Shown here one piece after another: positions 10,536-19,342 of a stretch of DNA of 52,773 nucleotides (the first letter of the stretch is position 1; each line of letters begins with the position of its first letter). A program made the position numbers and the translations under genes. The notes under the pieces were generated by a model, which had not been told where the DNA came from, did not search any database, and saw only the letters and a list, made by a program, of their open reading frames with translations. The DNA is from Thiobacillus sp. (GTDB lineage: Bacteria; Pseudomonadota; Gammaproteobacteria; Burkholderiales; Thiobacillaceae), in contig JAUXVT010000048.1 in NCBI GenBank assembly GCA_030680405.1, forward strand, positions 1 through 52,773, written 5' to 3'.

Positions 10536-11366
10536 ATGACCGACCTCACCCTGCTGCTGCACGCCCTCATCCTCGGCCTGGTCGAAGGCGTCACCGAGTT
10601 CCTGCCGATCTCCAGCACCGGGCATCTGATTCTGGCGGGGCAGCTGCTGGGCTTCAACGGCGAGAAGGCCAAGGTGTTCATGATCGCCATCCAGCTGGCG
10701 GCGATTTTTGCGGTGGTGTGGGAATACCGGGCGCGGTTGGGGCATGTGGCGGTGACGCTGCGCACCGAGCCGGCGTCGCGGCGGCTGGCGACCAACTTGA
10801 TGGCGGGCTTCCTGCCGGCGGCGGTGTTGGGCTTTTTGTTCTACAAGGAAATCAAACACTACCTGTTCAATCCCATCGTGGTGGCGACCGCGCTGGTGAC
10901 CGGCGGTCTGCTGATCCTGTGGGCGGAGCGGCGCAAGCACGTCATCAGCACGCCGACGGTGGACGATCTCAACTGGCGCCGCGCGCTGGCGGTGGGTTTT
11001 GCGCAGGCGCTCGCGATGATCCCCGGCACTTCGCGTTCGGGCGCGACCATCATCGGCGGGCTGTTTCTCGGCCTGTCGCGCAAGGCCGCGGCCGAGTTCT
11101 CGTTCCTCCTCGCCATCCCCACCATGCTCGCCGCCACCGCCTACGATCTCTACAAGAACTGGCATCTGTTCGATGCCGGCGACATTCCCTTGTTCGTGGT
11201 GGGCGGGGTGGCGTCGTTTGTCAGCGCATTGATTGCGGTGCGCACGCTGATCAAGTTCGTCAGCCGCCACGATTACACCTTGTTCGCCTGGTACCGCATT
11301 ATCTTCGGCGGCGTGGTGCTGGCCACCGCCTACACTGGGCTGGTCGACTGGGGGGTGGTTTACTGA
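10536..11366 (+). CDS. uppP: Undecaprenyl-diphosphate phosphatase
   Basis: A 276-residue integral membrane enzyme that recycles the undecaprenyl carrier for peptidoglycan and polysaccharide synthesis and confers bacitracin tolerance. Both family signatures are intact: [15 protein letters not shown] near the N-terminus and [10 protein letters not shown] in the middle, which hold the catalytic Glu, Ser and Arg residues. About eight membrane helices are seen. It converges with regA, the two stop codons being 4 bases apart. Confidence 0.97.
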   Translation: MTDLTLLLHALILGLVEGVTEFLPISSTGHLILAGQLLGFNGEKAKVFMIAIQLAAIFAVVWEYRARLGHVAVTLRTEPASRRLATNLMAGFLPAAVLGFLFYKEIKHYLFNPIVVATALVTGGLLILWAERRKHVISTPTVDDLNWRRALAVGFAQALAMIPGTSRSGATIIGGLFLGLSRKAAAEFSFLLAIPTMLAATAYDLYKNWHLFDAGDIPLFVVGGVASFVSALIAVRTLIKFVSRHDYTLFAWYRIIFGGVVLATAYTGLVDWGVVY

Positions 11367-11370
11367 GTCG

Positions 11371-11904
11371 CTAGCCGGCCTTGGGCGGGCGCTTGTCGAG
11401 TTTCCGCTGCAGCGTGCGGCGGTGCATTTTTAGCGCGCGCGCGGTGGCCGAGATGTTGCCGTCGTGCTCGTTCAGCACTTTCTGGATGTGTTCCCATTCC
11501 AGCCGTGCCACTGACAGCGGTTCGGGGCTGACTTCCAGCGCCGCATCCGGCTCGTCGCGCAGCAGTGCGGCGAGAATCTCGTCGGCGTCCGCCGGTTTCG
11601 CCAGATAATGCCGCGCACCCAGCCGCACCGCTTCGACCGCGGTGGCGATGCTGGCATAGCCGGTGAGCACAACGATGGCGGGGGCGGACGCGCGCGCGGC
11701 CAGCATCGCGACGACTTTCAGCCCCGATTCGCCGGGCAGTTTCAGATCGACGACGGCGTGGCTGGGGGCGAAGGCTTCCGCTGCGGCCTGGGCTTCGGCT
11801 GCGTCGCGCGCCAGCGCCACCTCGAAGCCGCGTTTGCGCATGGCGCGCGACAAGGCGGCAGCAAAATCGACGTCGTCCTCGACGATCAAAAGTTTCCGGT
11901 TCAT
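11371..11904 (-). CDS. regA: RegA/PrrA/ActR-type redox response regulator
   Basis: A 177-residue regulator. The receiver domain (1-115) has the acidic pair at residues 10-11, phospho-acceptor D53 in VVDLKLPGESG and the conserved lysine in YLAKPAD. A short Fis-like helix-turn-helix (~130-172) ends the protein: HDGNISATARALKMHRRTLQ, close to the almost invariant DNA-binding region of the RegA family. Its start overlaps the end of regB (ATGA). In purple bacteria RegA activates CO2 fixation, nitrogen fixation and respiratory genes, which makes the cbb operon at 41 kb a natural target by analogy. Confidence 0.9.
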   Translation of the reverse strand: MNRKLLIVEDDVDFAAALSRAMRKRGFEVALARDAAEAQAAAEAFAPSHAVVDLKLPGESGLKVVAMLAARASAPAIVVLTGYASIATAVEAVRLGARHYLAKPADADEILAALLRDEPDAALEVSPEPLSVARLEWEHIQKVLNEHDGNISATARALKMHRRTLQRKLDKRPPKAG

Positions 11905-13157
11905 GCCGCTCGCTTCCAGGGCAGGGTGATGCGCACGCGGGTGCCGCCGCCGTCACGTTCGATGAGGGTGAGGTTGCCGCCGAGCCGCTCCAGCGTGGCG
12001 TGGGTGAGCACCAGGCCCATGCCCCAGCCGTGCCCCGGCTTGCCGCTGAACAGCACGCGCCCGGCCTGCGCCTGCTGCTCGGGCGTGAAGCCGGGGCCAC
12101 GGTCGGCGATGTCGATCAGCAGCGCGTCGTTGTTCGTTTCCGCGCCGAATTCGACGGTGTCGGGCGAGGCGTCGGCCGCATTGTTCAGCACATTCAGGAT
12201 CGCCTGCTCCAGCCCGTCGGGCGGGATGAAGGCACGGCGGTCTGGCGGCAGCGTCGGCGTGATCTGCGCGTCGGGGCGCAGCACCTGCCAGCGCTCGATC
12301 AGCGCGTTCAGCCAGGTGTCGAGCGGCTGCGCTGCGGGTGCGCTGTCCTGCGCGCGCGCAGCAAGCTGGGTGAGGATGCGCTTGCAGGCCTGCGCCTGCT
12401 TTTCGAGCAGGCGGCAGTCGGCGCCGATATCGGGGTCGTTGGCGAATTCGCCGGCGAGTTCGTGCGCGGTGGTCTGGATGGTGGCGAGCGGGGTGGCGAG
12501 CTCGTGCGCCGCCAGCGCCGCCTGGGTGCCGAGCGCGACGATGCGTTCGTCGCGCAGCTGTTTTTCGCGCAGGGCAGACAGTTCCTGATCGCGCGCGCGC
12601 AGCGCGGCGTGCATGCGGGTGACGAAAAACGCGATCAGTCCGGCGCTAATGAGGAAGTTGAACCACATGCCGCCCAGATGCATGCCGTAGGCCGCGACCG
12701 GGTCGGCGATCGCCAGCGGCTGGTAGACAAACAGCAGCAGCGCGTAATAGCCACCCGCCACCGCCGCCAGCAGCCACACCCAGCGCGGGCGCAGGCTGAT
12801 CGCGGCGATCACGACCGGCACCAGCATCAGCGACACGAAGGGATTGGTGGCGCCGCCGCTGAAAAACACCAGCACCGCAAACGCGGTGAGGTCGGCCAGC
12901 AGATGCGCCAGAAATTCCATCTGTGTGGCGGGCACATCCAGCCGCAGCCTCCACGCGGTGGAAAGTGAGAACAGCCCCATCAGCGCCAGCACCGCGGCCA
13001 TTGGCAACAGCGGCATGCGGATGGCGAGGCCCCAGTGCAGCCAGGCGATGCCCGCTGCCCAGCCAGCGATCAACGACATGCGCACGGCCAGCAAGCGCCC
13101 CAGCAGGGCGCGGGCGGGCAGGGTGGAGAGCAGCGTGGAATCGGGTTCGGTTGGCAT
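11901..13157 (-). CDS. regB: RegB/PrrB-type redox sensor histidine kinase
   Basis: A 418-residue kinase with six predicted membrane helices (~25-180). The quinone-binding heptad GGATNPF is at residues 101-107. The phospho-acceptor H218 is in AAHELATPLATI, C258 lies exactly 40 residues later, and the ATPase domain has NVLNNAADASPD. The H-to-C spacing equals that of the redox-active Cys265 in Rhodobacter RegB (H225/C265), so redox control by this cysteine and by the quinone pool is likely. The start at MPTEPDS was chosen because upstream in-frame residues lack family features. It is coupled to regA by a 4-base overlap. Confidence 0.9.
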   Translation of the reverse strand: MPTEPDSTLLSTLPARALLGRLLAVRMSLIAGWAAGIAWLHWGLAIRMPLLPMAAVLALMGLFSLSTAWRLRLDVPATQMEFLAHLLADLTAFAVLVFFSGGATNPFVSLMLVPVVIAAISLRPRWVWLLAAVAGGYYALLLFVYQPLAIADPVAAYGMHLGGMWFNFLISAGLIAFFVTRMHAALRARDQELSALREKQLRDERIVALGTQAALAAHELATPLATIQTTAHELAGEFANDPDIGADCRLLEKQAQACKRILTQLAARAQDSAPAAQPLDTWLNALIERWQVLRPDAQITPTLPPDRRAFIPPDGLEQAILNVLNNAADASPDTVEFGAETNNDALLIDIADRGPGFTPEQQAQAGRVLFSGKPGHGWGMGLVLTHATLERLGGNLTLIERDGGGTRVRITLPWKRAA

Positions 13158-13406
13158 GGCGGCATTGTAATGTGCGCGCCGCCGGGTGCTGCGGGCTGCG
13201 GCAATTTGTCCAATCGTGTGCGGGGAGCGCCTCACCTGCAGGGCGATGGCGCTTCACCGCGCATCGACCTCATTCTCTCCCTCCTGCGGGCGGGATTTTT
13301 GCGGCATGAGCGATTGCCTGACGCCACATGCTGCGGCGATATGTCACATTCCGGCGCGATGGCTGAAAAGGGACAATTCAATCCCCTTTAACGGTCACTG
13401 TGCGCC
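13158..13406 (+). promoter_or_regulatory. Intergenic region between regB and the TonB receptor
   Basis: About 250 bases of divergent leader. The only clear structure is the interrupted palindrome AAAGGG-N11-CCCTTT at 13367-13389, about 18 bases before the receptor start. It could be a repressor site, for example for a copper regulator, but no known consensus is recognised. No convincing -35/-10 pair was found. Confidence 0.3.
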
Positions 13407-15437
13407 ATGCCGAATCCCGCTTTCGTTCCCCGCTTGCTGCCTTTGCTGATCGCCACCAGCCTGTTGCCCACCGCGACATATGCCGCCACGCCGGCGCCCT
13501 TGATGACCATCGTGGTGGAAGGCACGCCGGAGGTTTTGGCGCCGGTCGATGCCGCCGACAACGTGAGCGGTGTGCCGAGCGACGCCGCGGAACTGCTGAC
13601 CCACGTGCCCGGCGCGGCGGTGGTGCGCAACGGCGCGCAGACTGGCATCGTGCAATTGCGCGGCCTGTTCAACGAGCGGGTGCGGGTGCGGGTCGACGGC
13701 ATGAGCATCACCCCGGCCTGTCCCAATCACATGGATCCGCCCTTGCACTATGTGGGACTGGAAGTGCTGGACACGCTCGATGTGATCGTCGGTGCTACCC
13801 CGGTGAGCCTGGGCGGCGACAGCCTGGTCGGCAGCGTCGAGGCCAAATCGCGGCCGCCGCGCTTTGGCCTCAACGCTGCCTGGCAGCCGAGCGCGCGCGT
13901 CGGGCTGGGTGTCTCCAGCGGCAATGACGGCAAGCAGGCGGCGGTGGAGCTGGGCGCGTTCAACGACGTGCTTAACCTGCGCTACCTCGGCGGCTATCAG
14001 GACGCGGGCAACTACGACTCGGCGCGCGGCGAGGTGGCCGACACCGGCTATACCCATTCACGACATGCGCTGGCCGCCGCCTACAAGCACGGCAGCGGCG
14101 TGTGGGAACTGGAAGCCGGCACCCACCGCGCCCGCGACGTCGGCACCCCGGTGCTGCCGATGGACATGGTGAAGGACGACGCTGACCGCATTCGTCTCGC
14201 GTTCAAGGGCGACACCCCGCTCGGCAAGCTGGAAGCCGGGCTGTATCGGCACGAAATCGACCACCTGATGGACAACTTTTCGCTGCGCCCGCTTACCGGG
14301 ATGCCCCGCATGCAGGCGCCAGCCACCAGCAACGACACCGGGCTGACGCTGGGGCTGGCCAATCCGGCCGGCAGTGGCACGCTGAAACTGGGGATGGAAA
14401 TCCACGCCAATGATTTCGAGATTGTTCAGCAGAACCTGACTGCGCCGGGCAGTCCGATCCAGGACACTTTCCGCAATGCCCGGCGCGACCGCTACGGTGT
14501 CTATGGCGAATGGGACGGCAGCATCGCGCCGCGATGGCGCATGAATGCCGGTCTGCGCGGCGAGGTGGTGCGCATGGATACTGGCGACATCGTCAATGTC
14601 TTTGGCGCCAACGCGGCCGCTGCCACTGCCTTCAACGCACTGGATCATGCTCGTACCGATTCCAACCTAGACGGCACGCTGGCGCTGAGTTACGCACTGC
14701 AACGCGGACTCAGCCTGGAAGGCGCGCTGACCCGCAGGACCCGCTCCCCCAGTATTCTCGAACGCTACCTGTGGACGCCGTCAGCGGCCAGTGCTGGCCA
14801 GGCAGATGGGCGCACCTATCTGGGCAATCTCGATCTGGAGCCCGAGGTGGCGCACGGCGTTAGCCTCGGCATCAAGCTGCGGCAGCCGGAACTGCGCGCC
14901 CAGGCCAGCGTGTTCTGGCAGGACATCAGCGACTTCATTCAGGGGCAGCCATACAACAACACGGCGGTCCTTCAATACACCAACGTCAATGCCCGTCTGT
15001 GGGGCGGCGAGGCCTCGCTGAACAAGCGCTTCGGCGCGCTCGACCTCGGCATCTGGGTCAGCCTAGCGCGCGGCGAAAACACCGACAATGGCGACAACCT
15101 TTATCGCATCGCGCCGCTGCGCGGCGGCGCCTCGGCCGACTACCGCATGCAGGCCTGGCGCGTCGGCGGCGACTGGATACTGAGTGCGCGCAAGGACACC
15201 ATTGCGGCCTACAACGGCGAATTGCCGACGCCGGGATACGGCATCCTGAACCTGTACGCTGGCGTGACGCCGCTGAAGAACCTGAACCTCACCACAGGCG
15301 TCGACAACGTGTTCGACAAGCTGTACTACGATCCGCTGGCCGGGGTGAACCGCGTGATGGGCAGCAGTGTGCCGGTGGGCAGCATCATGCCCGGCATGGG
15401 CCGTACGTTGTATGTGAAGATGGACTGGAGTTTGTGA
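13407..15437 (+). CDS. TonB-dependent copper receptor, OprC/NosA family
   Basis: A 676-residue outer-membrane protein with a signal peptide ending around TYAA, a plug domain (~35-150) and a 22-strand barrel that ends in the aromatic-rich tail typical of these receptors. The plug carries ITPACPNHMDPP. C105 and M109 form the C-x3-M pair known as the copper ligands in Pseudomonas OprC, and H286-x-M288 (DHLMDN) can supply the second half of that site. It should import copper with TonB-ExbBD energy. The next gene starts inside its stop codon, and a PCu(A)C chaperone follows, which supports copper as substrate. Confidence 0.9.
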   Translation: MPNPAFVPRLLPLLIATSLLPTATYAATPAPLMTIVVEGTPEVLAPVDAADNVSGVPSDAAELLTHVPGAAVVRNGAQTGIVQLRGLFNERVRVRVDGMSITPACPNHMDPPLHYVGLEVLDTLDVIVGATPVSLGGDSLVGSVEAKSRPPRFGLNAAWQPSARVGLGVSSGNDGKQAAVELGAFNDVLNLRYLGGYQDAGNYDSARGEVADTGYTHSRHALAAAYKHGSGVWELEAGTHRARDVGTPVLPMDMVKDDADRIRLAFKGDTPLGKLEAGLYRHEIDHLMDNFSLRPLTGMPRMQAPATSNDTGLTLGLANPAGSGTLKLGMEIHANDFEIVQQNLTAPGSPIQDTFRNARRDRYGVYGEWDGSIAPRWRMNAGLRGEVVRMDTGDIVNVFGANAAAATAFNALDHARTDSNLDGTLALSYALQRGLSLEGALTRRTRSPSILERYLWTPSAASAGQADGRTYLGNLDLEPEVAHGVSLGIKLRQPELRAQASVFWQDISDFIQGQPYNNTAVLQYTNVNARLWGGEASLNKRFGALDLGIWVSLARGENTDNGDNLYRIAPLRGGASADYRMQAWRVGGDWILSARKDTIAAYNGELPTPGYGILNLYAGVTPLKNLNLTTGVDNVFDKLYYDPLAGVNRVMGSSVPVGSIMPGMGRTLYVKMDWSL

Positions 15438-16363
15438 TACGCGCGGCATGCGCACTGCCCCTGCTGTTGCTTCCGATGGCCGCGGCGGCCAGTTGCGGCT
15501 CGGCTTTTTGCACGATCAACACCGACTGGGATACGCAGGCGCCCTGGCAGAACGACGCCACGCGACTGGACCTGCGCATGGAATATATCCATCAGGACCA
15601 AGTACGCTCGGGAATGGACAAGAGCGTGGGTGGCGGCCATCATCAGGAGGTGGAAACGTACAACCGTAACCTGTTGATTGGCCTGAGCCATGCATTCACG
15701 CCGGACTGGAATCTGTCGCTTCAGGTTCCGGTCGTGTCGCGCGATCATCTGCATATTCATCATCACCATGGCGTTCCTTTGCCGGAGCGCTGGGACTTCA
15801 CCAGCCTCGGGGATGTCCGGGTGCTGACGCATGTGCGCCTTGATGGCATGCCAGAACCGGCTGATGGCACGTTTGGTCTGATCGGTGGAATCAAGTTTCC
15901 CACTGGCAGAATTGATGAGCACAACCCCGATGGCGACGTGGCGGAGCGCTCGTTGCAGCCGGGGTCAGGCTCCACCGATATCATTGCTGGCGGCTTTGTT
16001 TCCGGTAGATTGACGCAGGCAGATTGGCACATGCAGCTGCGCGGGCAACACGCGATCAGCGAGCGGCAGGATTTTCGACCGGGCGACCAGATTGGGCTGG
16101 ATGCGGGAATCCGCTATCCGCTGGGGGTGGTGCACGCTCTGGCGCAAATCAACCTGCTCTGGCGCGCCCACGATACGGGCGCCAATGCCGAGCCGGATGA
16201 CAGTGGCGGAAAAACTGTCTATTTTTCGTCTGGTGCGGCGGTGCCTCTCGGTAAGGACGCACAGATTTATGGGCTGGTTCAGTTGCCGCTGTATCAGAAT
16301 GTGCACGGTACGCAGCTGACTGCAGACTGGGCTGCGACACTGGGTTTGACGATGCGTTTTTGA
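15434..16363 (+). CDS. Putative outer-membrane protein with a histidine-rich loop, copper-cluster associated
   Basis: A 309-residue exported protein I do not assign to a named family. It starts with GTG, overlapping the receptor stop as GTGA, and has a signal peptide (VIRAACALPLLLLPMAAAAS). The rest alternates amphipathic strands and ends in GLTMRF with a terminal Phe, as in outer-membrane barrels. A loop of HLHIHHHHG and nearby HH pairs could bind copper. Its placement between a copper receptor and a copper chaperone suggests a role in copper handling. The AASC end of the signal region is a poor lipobox, so a lipoprotein is possible but less likely. Confidence 0.65.
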   Translation: MIRAACALPLLLLPMAAAASCGSAFCTINTDWDTQAPWQNDATRLDLRMEYIHQDQVRSGMDKSVGGGHHQEVETYNRNLLIGLSHAFTPDWNLSLQVPVVSRDHLHIHHHHGVPLPERWDFTSLGDVRVLTHVRLDGMPEPADGTFGLIGGIKFPTGRIDEHNPDGDVAERSLQPGSGSTDIIAGGFVSGRLTQADWHMQLRGQHAISERQDFRPGDQIGLDAGIRYPLGVVHALAQINLLWRAHDTGANAEPDDSGGKTVYFSSGAAVPLGKDAQIYGLVQLPLYQNVHGTQLTADWAATLGLTMRF

Positions 16364-16378
16364 GAAAAAAGGAATGGA

Positions 16379-16855
16379 ATGAAGCTTAATGGATGGATGA
16401 TCGTAGTAGCGGCCAGCCTGGCTACGCAGGCGGCGTGGGCCGCCAACATCAGCGTCAGCGACGCCTGGGCGCGCGCGACCATGCCGGGACAGCAAGTCAG
16501 CGGCGCCTACATGCAGCTCCAGGCCGACGCCGATGCGCGCTTGGTCAGCGTCTCCAGCCCGGTGGTGCCGCGGGTGGAAATGCATGAAATGAAAATGGAC
16601 GGCGATGTGATGCGGATGCGCGAAGTCAAGGCGATCGACCTGCCGAAAGGCAAGACGGTTTCGCTCGAGCCCGGCGGATTTCACATCATGCTGATGAACC
16701 TGCCGAAGCCGATCGCCGCCGGTGACGTCATCCCGCTGATCCTGACGGTGGAGTCAGGTGGCAAACAGCAGACCGTCGAGGTGAAGGCGGAAGCCCGCTC
16801 CCCCATGGGCAGCGGCGCCATGCCAAATCAACCCATGCAGCACCATCATCATTAA
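16379..16855 (+). CDS. Periplasmic copper chaperone PCu(A)C
   Basis: A 158-residue protein with a signal peptide (cleavage near AWAA) and one DUF461/PCu(A)C domain. The ligand set H-x-M plus downstream M and H-x-M is visible in VEMHEMKMDG and GGFHIMLMNL. Such chaperones deliver Cu(I) to cytochrome oxidase. The C-terminus ends in a short Met/His tail with four histidines, an extra metal-binding patch. The ribosome site AAAGGAA precedes the ATG. It is the third gene of the copper operon, 15 bases after the previous one. Confidence 0.92.
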   Translation: MKLNGWMIVVAASLATQAAWAANISVSDAWARATMPGQQVSGAYMQLQADADARLVSVSSPVVPRVEMHEMKMDGDVMRMREVKAIDLPKGKTVSLEPGGFHIMLMNLPKPIAAGDVIPLILTVESGGKQQTVEVKAEARSPMGSGAMPNQPMQHHHH

Positions 16856-16870
16856 ATATCCTGTCAAAAC

Positions 16871-16993
16871 GGTGCGCATGGCGCACCCTACGGCTGACAT
16901 GGAGCGGAGGACGGTTCAGTCAGCTGGGCTCGGTACGTTACAACTTCGATACGGATTGAGTATCTCGCATCCTGTAGGGTGCGCCATGCGCAC
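16871..16993. repeat. REP-like pair, outward orientation
   Basis: Two copies of the palindromic unit with core GGTGCGC-ATG-GCGCACC lie at 16871-16892 and 16974-16993 in opposite orientation, about 80 bases apart. Compared with the copies at 41.2, 42.7 and 44.5 kb, the arms are swapped. The pair lies between the 3' ends of the copper operon and the bufferin operon, so it could serve as a bidirectional transcript end or simply be a mobile repeat. Confidence 0.8.
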
Positions 16994-17023
16994 GCGGTAT
17001 TCCGGCGAAAGTTTGCCGCCGGA

Positions 17024-17785
17024 TCAAGTCCCGCAGGCCCCCAGAATGGCGCCGCGCGCGCGCAAGTCGTCGAGTAGCGTGCCGCCGGCCTGCACCACGA
17101 GTGCGGGGTCGGGATGGCGGCTTTCGGCGGCGATCGTTTCCAGCGCGGCAAGGCCAGTGAGCATGGCGGGTTCCAGCAGCGTCAGCAGCCGTGCGGTGAA
17201 CGCGTTGATCTCGCTGAACTGCACCTGGTCGTCCTGGTCGCGAAACACCAGCAAATACGTCTCTGCCGGGAGTATCTTGCGGCGCGGCGCGATGCGCTGC
17301 ACCGGCCAGTCGTAGCGCAGGTTGGCCAGCACCGGATTCAGCAGCGGCACGCCGTCGAGCAGATCGCCCGTCGCATCGACCGCACGCTCCAGACTGCGAT
17401 TCGACACCGACAGCACCAGCTCGATCCATTCGTAATGCGCCAGCGCCAGAGTGAAGGGCGGATAGCCTTCGGGCGGCGTCCACTCGTTCTGCAGGAACTG
17501 CACAAACTCGTCGGGAATCTGCCGGAAGTAGGGCGTGTGGCTGCGATGCGTGCTGAAAAACGCGCGCACCAGCTTCGCCCATTTGCGCGCGCCCAGCACT
17601 TGCCGCAGCACCGGAAAGCACGCCAGCAGAAATCCCTCGACATTGTTGTAGAGCAGCTCGTTGTAAATCTTCATGCGCCGCGCTTCCACCCCGGCCGGGC
17701 GCGGATGCGCCTGCGGATCGCGGATGTGCGCGGTGAAGGCGAGCTGGTAGCGCTGGAATTCAGGAAGCGCGGATGGCTTGTTCAT
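17024..17785 (-). CDS. bufC: DUF2063 / BufC (HvfC) family protein
   Basis: A 253-residue protein of the DUF2063 family, annotated elsewhere as a putative DNA-binding domain. The N-terminal helical part has [17 protein letters not shown] and FPVLRQVLG. Current understanding is that this protein is the partner of the DUF692 enzyme in bufferin maturation and binds the precursor. Its start overlaps bufB by 26 bases, which implies coupling and a complex. The upstream in-frame extension lies inside bufB and was rejected. Confidence 0.88.
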   Translation of the reverse strand: MNKPSALPEFQRYQLAFTAHIRDPQAHPRPAGVEARRMKIYNELLYNNVEGFLLACFPVLRQVLGARKWAKLVRAFFSTHRSHTPYFRQIPDEFVQFLQNEWTPPEGYPPFTLALAHYEWIELVLSVSNRSLERAVDATGDLLDGVPLLNPVLANLRYDWPVQRIAPRRKILPAETYLLVFRDQDDQVQFSEINAFTARLLTLLEPAMLTGLAALETIAAESRHPDPALVVQAGGTLLDDLRARGAILGACGT

Positions 17786-18611
17786 CGGCTTGATGCGCAG
17801 CCTGGATGCGGGCGATGTGTTCGACCTCGCGCACCAGTTCGGCCAGCGGCGGAATGTTGAAGTCGCGCTCCAGCAGCGTGGGGGCCACACCGTGGATGCG
17901 GTAGGTCTTATCAAGCAGCGCCCACACCGGATCGATCACGTCGGCGCCGTGGGTATCGACGATCAGGTCATCCGCCTCGTTGTAATGCCCGGCCATGTGC
18001 ATATACACGATGCGCTCGCTCGGCAGGGCGCGGATGAATTCGACGGCATCGTAGCGGTGGTTCACGCTGTTGACGTAGACGTTGTTGACGTCGAGGTGCA
18101 GGTCGCAGTCGGCCTCTTCCAGCACCGCGCGGATAAACGTGATTTCGTCCATTACGGCGATCGGCGCGGCGGTATAGAACGACGCGTTCTCAATGGCGAT
18201 GCGGCGTTCCAGAACGTCCTGCGCGCGGCGGATGCGCGCGGCGACGTATTTCACCGCCTCATCCGTGAAGGGAATCGGCAGCAGGTCGTACAGATGCCCG
18301 CCGTCCGAGCAGTACGACAAATGTTCGGTGTAGAGCTGGATGCCGTGGGCATCCATGAACTGCCGCGTCTTGTGCAGCAGCACTTCGTCGAGCGAGGACG
18401 GGCCGCCGAGCGACAGCGACAGGCCGTGGCAGACGAAGGGGTAGCGTTCGGTGAAGCCGCGCAAATCGCGGCCATAGGCGCCGCCCATGTCGATCCAGTT
18501 TTCCGGAGCGAGCTCGAAAAAATCGATGGCGTCGGGGCCCCGGGTTTTCAGCGCGGGAATGAGTTCGCGCCGAAACCCCAGCCCCGCGCCATGCAGGCGC
18601 AGGGTAGTCAT
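17760..18611 (-). CDS. bufB: DUF692 / MNIO multinuclear iron oxygenase, BufB (HvfB) type
   Basis: A 283-residue TIM-barrel enzyme. Metal-ligand segments of the MNIO family are visible: [49 protein letters not shown] and [10 protein letters not shown]. The family oxidises cysteines of small precursors into thiooxazole/oxazolone-thioamide type groups that bind copper. It lies 12 bases after the EGKCG precursor and overlaps bufC, so substrate, enzyme and partner form one operon. Confidence 0.92.
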   Translation of the reverse strand: MTTLRLHGAGLGFRRELIPALKTRGPDAIDFFELAPENWIDMGGAYGRDLRGFTERYPFVCHGLSLSLGGPSSLDEVLLHKTRQFMDAHGIQLYTEHLSYCSDGGHLYDLLPIPFTDEAVKYVAARIRRAQDVLERRIAIENASFYTAAPIAVMDEITFIRAVLEEADCDLHLDVNNVYVNSVNHRYDAVEFIRALPSERIVYMHMAGHYNEADDLIVDTHGADVIDPVWALLDKTYRIHGVAPTLLERDFNIPPLAELVREVEHIARIQAAHQADEQAIRAS

Positions 18612-18623
18612 GGGTTTTACGGC

Positions 18624-19013
18624 TTATTTTTTCATTCCGCCGCACTTACCCTCGCCGCACTTGCCGTCCGTCATTTTGCCCATTTCGTCCTTGTCGATGA
18701 CGCCATTTTTATTGGCATCCATCACGGTGAACATGGCGTCTTGATGCTTGGCGAATTCGTCCTTGCTGATCTTGCCGTCCTTGTTGGCATCGGCCATCGG
18801 CAAGCCACACTTGCCTTCGGCTGTTTTGGCGCCCATGGCGCCGCACTTGCCTTCCATGGGTTTCGCGCCGTGGCTATCGGCCACCTGGTAACCGCTCGAC
18901 AGGCCGGACAGGGCAAAGGGATTTTCCGCGGCCGCCGTAATGGGGGCGGCGGCCATGCTGGCGACGAAAGCGGAGCCGACAGCGGCGGAAATCAGTGTTT
19001 TCTTGCTGGACAT
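18624..19013 (-). CDS. Bufferin-like MNIO precursor with two EF-hands
   Basis: A 129-residue exported protein. A signal peptide (~1-28) precedes NPFALSGLSSGYQVA, typical of HvfA/BufA-like proteins. Four (E/D)GKCG motifs carry the cysteines at 57, 69, 119 and 124. Between the second and third motifs are two canonical EF-hand loops, D75-E86 (DANKDGKISKDE) and D99-E110 (DANKNGVIDKDE), 24 residues apart. EGKCG cysteines are the known sites changed by MNIO enzymes. Calcium binding by the insert is inferred from the loops. A GGAGAG ribosome site precedes the ATG. Confidence 0.88.
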   Translation of the reverse strand: MSSKKTLISAAVGSAFVASMAAAPITAAAENPFALSGLSSGYQVADSHGAKPMEGKCGAMGAKTAEGKCGLPMADANKDGKISKDEFAKHQDAMFTVMDANKNGVIDKDEMGKMTDGKCGEGKCGGMKK

Positions 19014-19054
19014 GGTGTTCTCTCCTAACAGGTTTAACGACGGTTTGAGTTATC

Positions 19055-19070
19055 GCCGGACGAATCCGGC
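19055..19070. other. Stable hairpin between the anti-sigma gene and the bufferin precursor
   Basis: On the minus-strand transcript this reads GCCGGA-TTCG-TCCGGC, a 6-bp GC-rich stem with a UUCG tetraloop. It has no T run, so it is more likely a processing or stabilising structure than a terminator. It separates the regulatory genes from the precursor and could let the precursor mRNA accumulate. Confidence 0.5.
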
Positions 19071-19084
19071 TTCTTGCAAAAGGC

Positions 19085-19342
19085 TCACGAGCCGAGCTTG
19101 TTCTGCACTTCGGTTGCGATGCGCTGCCGGGCTTCGGGGGCGAGTCCCGGGGCGTTATCGTCTGCCGCTGTTTCGCTTCGAAACAGGCGGCGCATTTCCT
19201 GCAACTGCCGGTTGAAACGGGTGCAATTCTCACAGATGGCCAGATGCAGCCGCATCGCCATGCGGTCGGCAAACGGCAGCCGTTCGTCCATCGCACGCGA
19301 GGCGAGTTTCGTGGTTTCCCTGCATGTCGGTATCCACTTCAT
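19085..19342 (-). CDS. Zinc-finger anti-sigma factor
   Basis: An 85-residue soluble protein with the zf-HC2 pattern: an early cysteine (CRETTKLASRAMDERLP) and later H-x3-C-x2-C in HLAICENC. Such proteins hold ECF sigma factors inactive through a zinc-binding fold. The start at MKWIPTCRE overlaps the sigma stop (ATGA), the normal arrangement for a sigma/anti-sigma pair. There is no membrane segment, so the signal is probably cytoplasmic, perhaps metal or thiol stress. Confidence 0.9.
   Translation of the reverse strand: MKWIPTCRETTKLASRAMDERLPFADRMAMRLHLAICENCTRFNRQLQEMRRLFRSETAADDNAPGLAPEARQRIATEVQNKLGS

Noticed and set aside
8688..11270. An 860-codon open frame on the minus strand
   Set aside because: It lies antisense to the well-supported diguanylate cyclase and uppP genes, its protein is a mass of Arg, His, Gln and Asp without domains, and such frames are common in GC-rich DNA.
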